Positions 57,959 through 64,000 of a stretch of DNA of 64,000 bases are shown in pieces. The DNA is from Acidihalobacter prosperus (GTDB lineage Bacteria; Pseudomonadota; Gammaproteobacteria; DSM-5130; Acidihalobacteraceae), in the NCBI RefSeq assembly GCF_000754095.2, contig NZ_JQSG02000003.1, forward strand, positions 1 through 64,000, read 5' to 3'. Under the pieces are notes generated by a model. That model was given only the letters and a program-made list of their open reading frames with translations. It had not been told where the DNA came from and searched no databases. Every line of letters begins with the position of its first letter. Position 1 is the first letter of the stretch. Made by a program: the position numbers and the translations under genes.

Positions 57959-58729
57959 GTGAAAGACTTCGTCACCTACGAACAGCCCCTCAACGAACGC
58001 ATGCGCACCTTTCTGCGCCTCGAGGTGCTCATGGAGCGCCTACGCGCCGCCATGGAGGGCGACGAAACCTGGCGCGCGCATTGCGCCCTCAACTCCCTGC
58101 TCGAAATCGTCAGCCTCGTGAACCGGGTTGACGTGAAAAACGACCTCATGCTCGAACTCGACCGCCAGGCCGCCAATATCGGTCGCCTGAGCGCGGTTGC
58201 CGGCGTGGACGAAGCCCGCCAGCATGAAATTGTCGAGCGGCTGCGCCACCTCAGCCGCAAACTCCATGAGATGTCAGGACAATTGGCGCAGCACCTGGTG
58301 CGCAACGAGTTGCTGGCGAGCATCAAGCAGCGCATGAGCATTCCCGGCGGCACCTGCGACTTTGACCTGCCCGCCTACCACTATTGGCTATCGCGCGACC
58401 CGGCATCGCGCAAGAGCGCGCTTCAGGCCTGGGTGAAACCCTTCGATCAGGTCATGGAGGCCACCGAACTCGTGCTCGGCCTGGTACGCGACAGCGCCGT
58501 GCCGACCAGCGAACGCGCCAGCCAGGGGTTTTTCCAGCAGACACTGAATCTCGAAACGCCCACTCAGATCCTGCGCGTTCGGGTCGAGGCCAGCCTGCCC
58601 GTCTATCCCGAGATCAGCGCGGGCAAACACCGCTTCAGCATCCGTTTTCTGCGCCAGCCCGACATCGCGGAACGCGCCAGCCAGACCGATGAGGACGTCA
58701 GCTTCGAGCTGGCGACCTGCGCACTCTGA
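57959..58729 (+). CDS. zapD: ZapD, FtsZ-associated cell division protein
   Basis: This 256-residue protein of the ZapD (YacF/DUF1342) family bundles FtsZ filaments at the division site. The start FVTYEQPLNERMRTFLRLE matches the family, as do the helical middle part and the C-terminal sheet (HRFSIRFLRQ). I chose the GTG at 57959 with GGAAG upstream; an ATG at 57920 would add 13 unrelated residues. In other gammaproteobacteria it lies next to coaE and yacG. Here coaE is 14 kb away and no yacG is visible, though mutT, argJ and secA follow. Confidence 0.92.
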   Translation: MKDFVTYEQPLNERMRTFLRLEVLMERLRAAMEGDETWRAHCALNSLLEIVSLVNRVDVKNDLMLELDRQAANIGRLSAVAGVDEARQHEIVERLRHLSRKLHEMSGQLAQHLVRNELLASIKQRMSIPGGTCDFDLPAYHYWLSRDPASRKSALQAWVKPFDQVMEATELVLGLVRDSAVPTSERASQGFFQQTLNLETPTQILRVRVEASLPVYPEISAGKHRFSIRFLRQPDIAERASQTDEDVSFELATCAL

Positions 58730-58737
58730 GATGCCCG

Positions 58738-59196
58738 TCAGGGTGTGGCGAAAGGCACCCTGATCTCCACCACGCGCTGCGGATATACCAAACGCAGTAC
58801 CGCAACCCAGTCGACCCGCCCCGAAGCGCAGGCCGGGATCATGGCGCGCGCGCGCCAGACCGGTCGACCGTTGTCGTCCACCCGCCGGAAGGCGAAGCGG
58901 TTATCGCCCATGTTCATGCCCGTCATCACAAAACGGACATCGGCGCTGACCGGGTCCGGGCGGGCCCGCAAGGTCAGCGCGAGCGGTGTGAGACTGGCAG
59001 GCGTCGAATCGAATTTCAGTGTCACCCGGTAGCCCTGACCGCTTACCGTGCACCCCGCCACCGCGGTCGCGGCGCAGCCTTGCGGCGCCGCCAGTGTGAC
59101 AACGGGGTCGGCCGCCTGGACGCGCCCGACCGTCAGCGCGCCACCCAGCAACAGACACGCCGTCAGTGCCGGCACCCATTTACGCATGTCGCGCAT
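58738..59196 (-). CDS. Secreted protein, FixH/copper-resistance-like fold suspected
   Basis: This 152-residue exported protein is not firmly recognised. A signal peptide (about 1-29, ending in VQA) precedes a beta-rich domain. The motif FVMTGMNMGDNRFAF and the later ARAMIPACASGRVDWVAVL resemble the pattern of FixH/YtkA-like periplasmic domains. A GGGAGGG ribosome binding site lies about 9 nt upstream of the ATG at 59196; an ATG three codons later is possible. It converges with zapD (8 bp gap) and overlaps the Nudix-ThiE gene by 17 nt, so it is co-transcribed with it. Confidence 0.65.
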   Translation of the reverse strand: MRDMRKWVPALTACLLLGGALTVGRVQAADPVVTLAAPQGCAATAVAGCTVSGQGYRVTLKFDSTPASLTPLALTLRARPDPVSADVRFVMTGMNMGDNRFAFRRVDDNGRPVWRARAMIPACASGRVDWVAVLRLVYPQRVVEIRVPFATP

Positions 59197-60196
59197 ATGC
59201 TTGCCCTCCCTCCCATAAGCCTCGAATGGCGGCAACTCCCTGACCGCCTCGCCTGCGCGCCTCCTCGATGTCAGTCGTGTCGAGCCCACCCAAGGCATAC
59301 ACCGGGAACGGTGCCTGCGCGCACATCGCCTCGAATCCCAGCCAGCCGATCGCCGGTGCACCCGGATGGCTAGCGGTTGGGCGTACCGGCGAGCAGACGG
59401 CAAAATCCACGCCCAATCGGCCTGCCAGGACCAGCTCACGCTCGTTGTGACAGGATGCGGCTATGTACAGGTTCTCCAAGTCGAGCCGGCCTTGCACGGT
59501 CTGCAGCTGCGACGCAGACAAGTGTACGCCATCCGCCCCCACCACCCGCGCCAGCTCGGGTCGTCCGTTGAGCATCAGTCGGGCGCCGTGACGCCGGCAA
59601 ACGTCAACGGCCCCCGACGCGAGGAGCCGCAACCGGTGCTCGTCCACGGACTTGGCCCGCAATTGAACCAGGCGCACGCCGCGGCGTAAAGCCGCCTCGA
59701 TCCCGGCGAAAAACCGTGCCTCGTCGACATCGGGCTCTGGCGTGATCAAATAACGGTCTGGTAGACGAAGCGCGGCCACGATGCCTCGGTTGGCGTCCGG
59801 TAGGCTCAACGCGCACAGTGCGGTCTCGTCGAACCAGTCGAATGCCTGCCCTTCCCTGGGCTCCGGTGTGCCGGAGAAGGATTCGACGCGGTACACGTGC
59901 AGGCGCACATGCCGCTCCGGATAGCGGTGGGCGATGGAGATGAGCGGACGAATGATCAACGGACGGATGCCGAGTTCCTCATACAACTCGCGATCCAGTG
60001 CGGTTTCCGGCGTCTCTCCAGCTTCGATCTTGCCGCCCGGGAATTCCCAGCGCCCCCCCTGATGCGCATCCGCACGGCGTCGCGACAATAGATAGCGACC
60101 GTCCTCGCGAACGATCGCGCCGACGGCGACCTGCAACGGCGGCGCGTCATCGGATCGGGCTGCGTCAGCTGCGGTAATCCGCGTTGATGCGCACAT
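59180..60196 (-). CDS. Nudix hydrolase (MutT-like) fused to a ThiE-like domain
   Basis: This is a 338-residue two-domain protein. The N-terminal MutT-type Nudix domain (about 20-150) has the box GGKIEAGETPETALDRELYE followed by ELG, and would clean oxidised dGTP. The C-terminal part (about 150-330) has a thiamine-phosphate-synthase barrel (YLITPEPDVDEARFFAGIEA, VQLRAKS, ALGGL). Such fusions occur in several gammaproteobacteria, and the ThiE part may not be active. It overlaps argJ by 32 nt. No separate yacG is present between it and zapD. Confidence 0.88.
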   Translation of the reverse strand: MCASTRITAADAARSDDAPPLQVAVGAIVREDGRYLLSRRRADAHQGGRWEFPGGKIEAGETPETALDRELYEELGIRPLIIRPLISIAHRYPERHVRLHVYRVESFSGTPEPREGQAFDWFDETALCALSLPDANRGIVAALRLPDRYLITPEPDVDEARFFAGIEAALRRGVRLVQLRAKSVDEHRLRLLASGAVDVCRRHGARLMLNGRPELARVVGADGVHLSASQLQTVQGRLDLENLYIAASCHNERELVLAGRLGVDFAVCSPVRPTASHPGAPAIGWLGFEAMCAQAPFPVYALGGLDTTDIEEARRRGGQGVAAIRGLWEGGQAYARHA

Positions 60197-61382
60197 ACTC
60201 GTGGCTCAGGTCGTTGGTCCAGATCCGCGCCGACGCGTCGCCTCGCGACAGATCGATGCGGATCACGATGTCCGACTCGGCCAGAGCGGCTTGCCCCCGT
60301 GCTTCCGTGTAGGCGGGGTCGCGACCACCGGCAGTCGCAATGCGAACGCCATTGATATCGAGATCAACCCGCGCAGCATCGAGGTCCGGAATGCCCGAAC
60401 GCCCGACCGCCGCCAGGATCCTTCCCCAGTTGGGATCGCTGGCGAACAAGGCGGTTTTGACCAGGGGCGAATGCGCCACCGTGAATCCGACCTGGCGCGC
60501 CTCGTCTTTGCTGCGCGCGCCGACGACATCGACGGTCACGAATTTGGTCGCCCCCTCGCCGTCGCGGATTACGGCCTGCGCCAGCTGCTGGCAAAGATCC
60601 GCAAGCGCAGCCGCAAAGGCGGCATAGCCTGGCGAATCCGCATCGACAATTTCAATGCCCGAGGCGCCCGTCGCCAGCAATGTGCAGGCGTCATTGGTCG
60701 AGGTATCGCCATCGACGGTGATGCTGTTGAATGACTCGGCCATGGCGGCATGCAGCACTTTGCCGAGCAGCGCCTCGGGGAGTCCCGCGTCGGTCCCGAT
60801 GAAGACCAGCAGAGTGGCCATATCGGGGCGGATCATGCCCGCCCCCTTGGCGATTCCCGTCAGCGTCACCGTATGCCCGTCGATCTCGATTTGCCTTGAC
60901 CCGCCTTTGGGCAGCGTATCGGTGGTCATGATCGTATGCGCGGCATCCAGCCATGCATCTTTTCGAAGATCCGCGAGTGCCGACTCGATGCCATCGGCAA
61001 AGCGATCGACCGGCAACGGTTCGCCGATCACGCCGGTCGAAAACGGCAACACGGCGTCGACGGCGCAGCCCCCCCGTTCGGCAAGCAGACGGCAAGTTTC
61101 CTGTGCGGCGGCGAGGCCGGCTGCGCCGGTGCCTGCGTTGGCGTTGCCCGCGTTCACCAGCAGGAACCGGGGCGCGGCGATGCCGAGATGCCGGCGCGCC
61201 AGTTGAACCGGCGCGGCGCAGAACGCGTTCTTCGTAAACACCGCTGCGCCTCTGGTGCCAGAGGCGGCCTCGATCACCAGCAGATCGTTGCGCGAACGAT
61301 AGCGGATACCCGCCGCGGCGACGCCCAGTCGCAGCCCGTCGATGGGCAGCAGGGGTGCCGGCAACTGCAAACCGACCGCCAT
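60165..61382 (-). CDS. argJ: ArgJ, glutamate N-acetyltransferase/N-acetylglutamate synthase
   Basis: This 405-residue enzyme moves the acetyl group between ornithine and glutamate in the recycling arginine pathway. It self-cleaves into two chains before a threonine in the conserved MATLL context (GMIRPDMATLL). NAGNANAGTG and DGDTSTNDAC-type blocks (TVDGDTSTNDACTLL) are conserved. It lies 12 bp after secA and overlaps the Nudix-ThiE gene, the order seen in many proteobacteria. Confidence 0.95.
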   Translation of the reverse strand: MAVGLQLPAPLLPIDGLRLGVAAAGIRYRSRNDLLVIEAASGTRGAAVFTKNAFCAAPVQLARRHLGIAAPRFLLVNAGNANAGTGAAGLAAAQETCRLLAERGGCAVDAVLPFSTGVIGEPLPVDRFADGIESALADLRKDAWLDAAHTIMTTDTLPKGGSRQIEIDGHTVTLTGIAKGAGMIRPDMATLLVFIGTDAGLPEALLGKVLHAAMAESFNSITVDGDTSTNDACTLLATGASGIEIVDADSPGYAAFAAALADLCQQLAQAVIRDGEGATKFVTVDVVGARSKDEARQVGFTVAHSPLVKTALFASDPNWGRILAAVGRSGIPDLDAARVDLDINGVRIATAGGRDPAYTEARGQAALAESDIVIRIDLSRGDASARIWTNDLSHEYVRINADYRS

Positions 61383-61394
61383 AGCGAGCGCCTC

Positions 61395-64000
<2,606 letters not shown>

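Overview
The window is a high-GC chromosomal segment from a gammaproteobacterium. Several gene blocks show this: fmdB-DUF502-aspS-nudB-yebC-ruvCAB next to ybgC-tolQRA, rluD-pgeF divergent from bamD, PP0621-pilS-pilR-pilA, pilBCD-coaE, and zapD/mutT/argJ/secA. A DsrE-family protein and the overall gene set would suit a sulfur-oxidising Chromatiales/Ectothiorhodospiraceae-like organism (Acidihalobacter-type), but that placement is inference. No rRNA, tRNA, CRISPR array, insertion sequence or phage gene was recognised.

Layout. 1-12.9 kb, all on the minus strand: fmdB, DUF502, aspS, nudB, a lipase-like hydrolase, yebC, ruvC, ruvA, ruvB, then a three-gene envelope-stress signalling cassette glrK-qseG-glrR, two small secreted or membrane proteins, a 20-bp inverted repeat, and ybgC-tolQ-tolR-tolA (tolA runs off the left edge). 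13-22 kb, mixed strands: DsrE-like protein, SDR, a peptidoglycan-binding protein with a textbook terminator, clpB, a BPSS1780-type membrane protein, pgeF-rluD, bamD, a nitroreductase and glnB. 22-25.8 kb: sucC-sucD-nadE, each overlapping the next by 4 nt. 25.9-43.7 kb: a type IV pilus region (PP0621, pilS, pilR, two pilins each with its own sigma-54-type promoter, then pilB, pilC, pilD, coaE). It is split by a roughly 8.5-kb glycan island holding a GT-C/TPR membrane protein, four glycosyltransferases, a methyltransferase and a flippase interrupted by one in-frame TGA. 43.7-53.8 kb: a compact minus-strand cellulose operon bcsQ-bcsAB-bcsZ-bcsC in which BcsA and BcsB form one polypeptide. 54-57.9 kb: a divergent 1269-residue AfsR/SARP-like regulator with a degenerate nucleotidyl-cyclase domain. 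58-64 kb: zapD, a secreted protein, a Nudix-ThiE fusion, argJ and secA (runs off the right edge).

How the genes work together. Two surface programmes dominate. The first is type IV pili, controlled by PilS/PilR acting through sigma-54 on both pilin genes, with neighbouring genes likely to decorate pili or build a surface glycan. The second is c-di-GMP-responsive cellulose export, with the AfsR-like gene placed where a dedicated regulator would be expected. The bcs operon and this regulator sit between coaE and zapD, which are neighbours in many gammaproteobacteria, so the pair looks like an insertion into a conserved housekeeping cluster. The best candidates for undescribed biology are the AfsR-like pseudocyclase protein beside bcs, the glycan island inside the pil cluster with its nonsense-interrupted flippase, and the long hairpin upstream of the tol operon.
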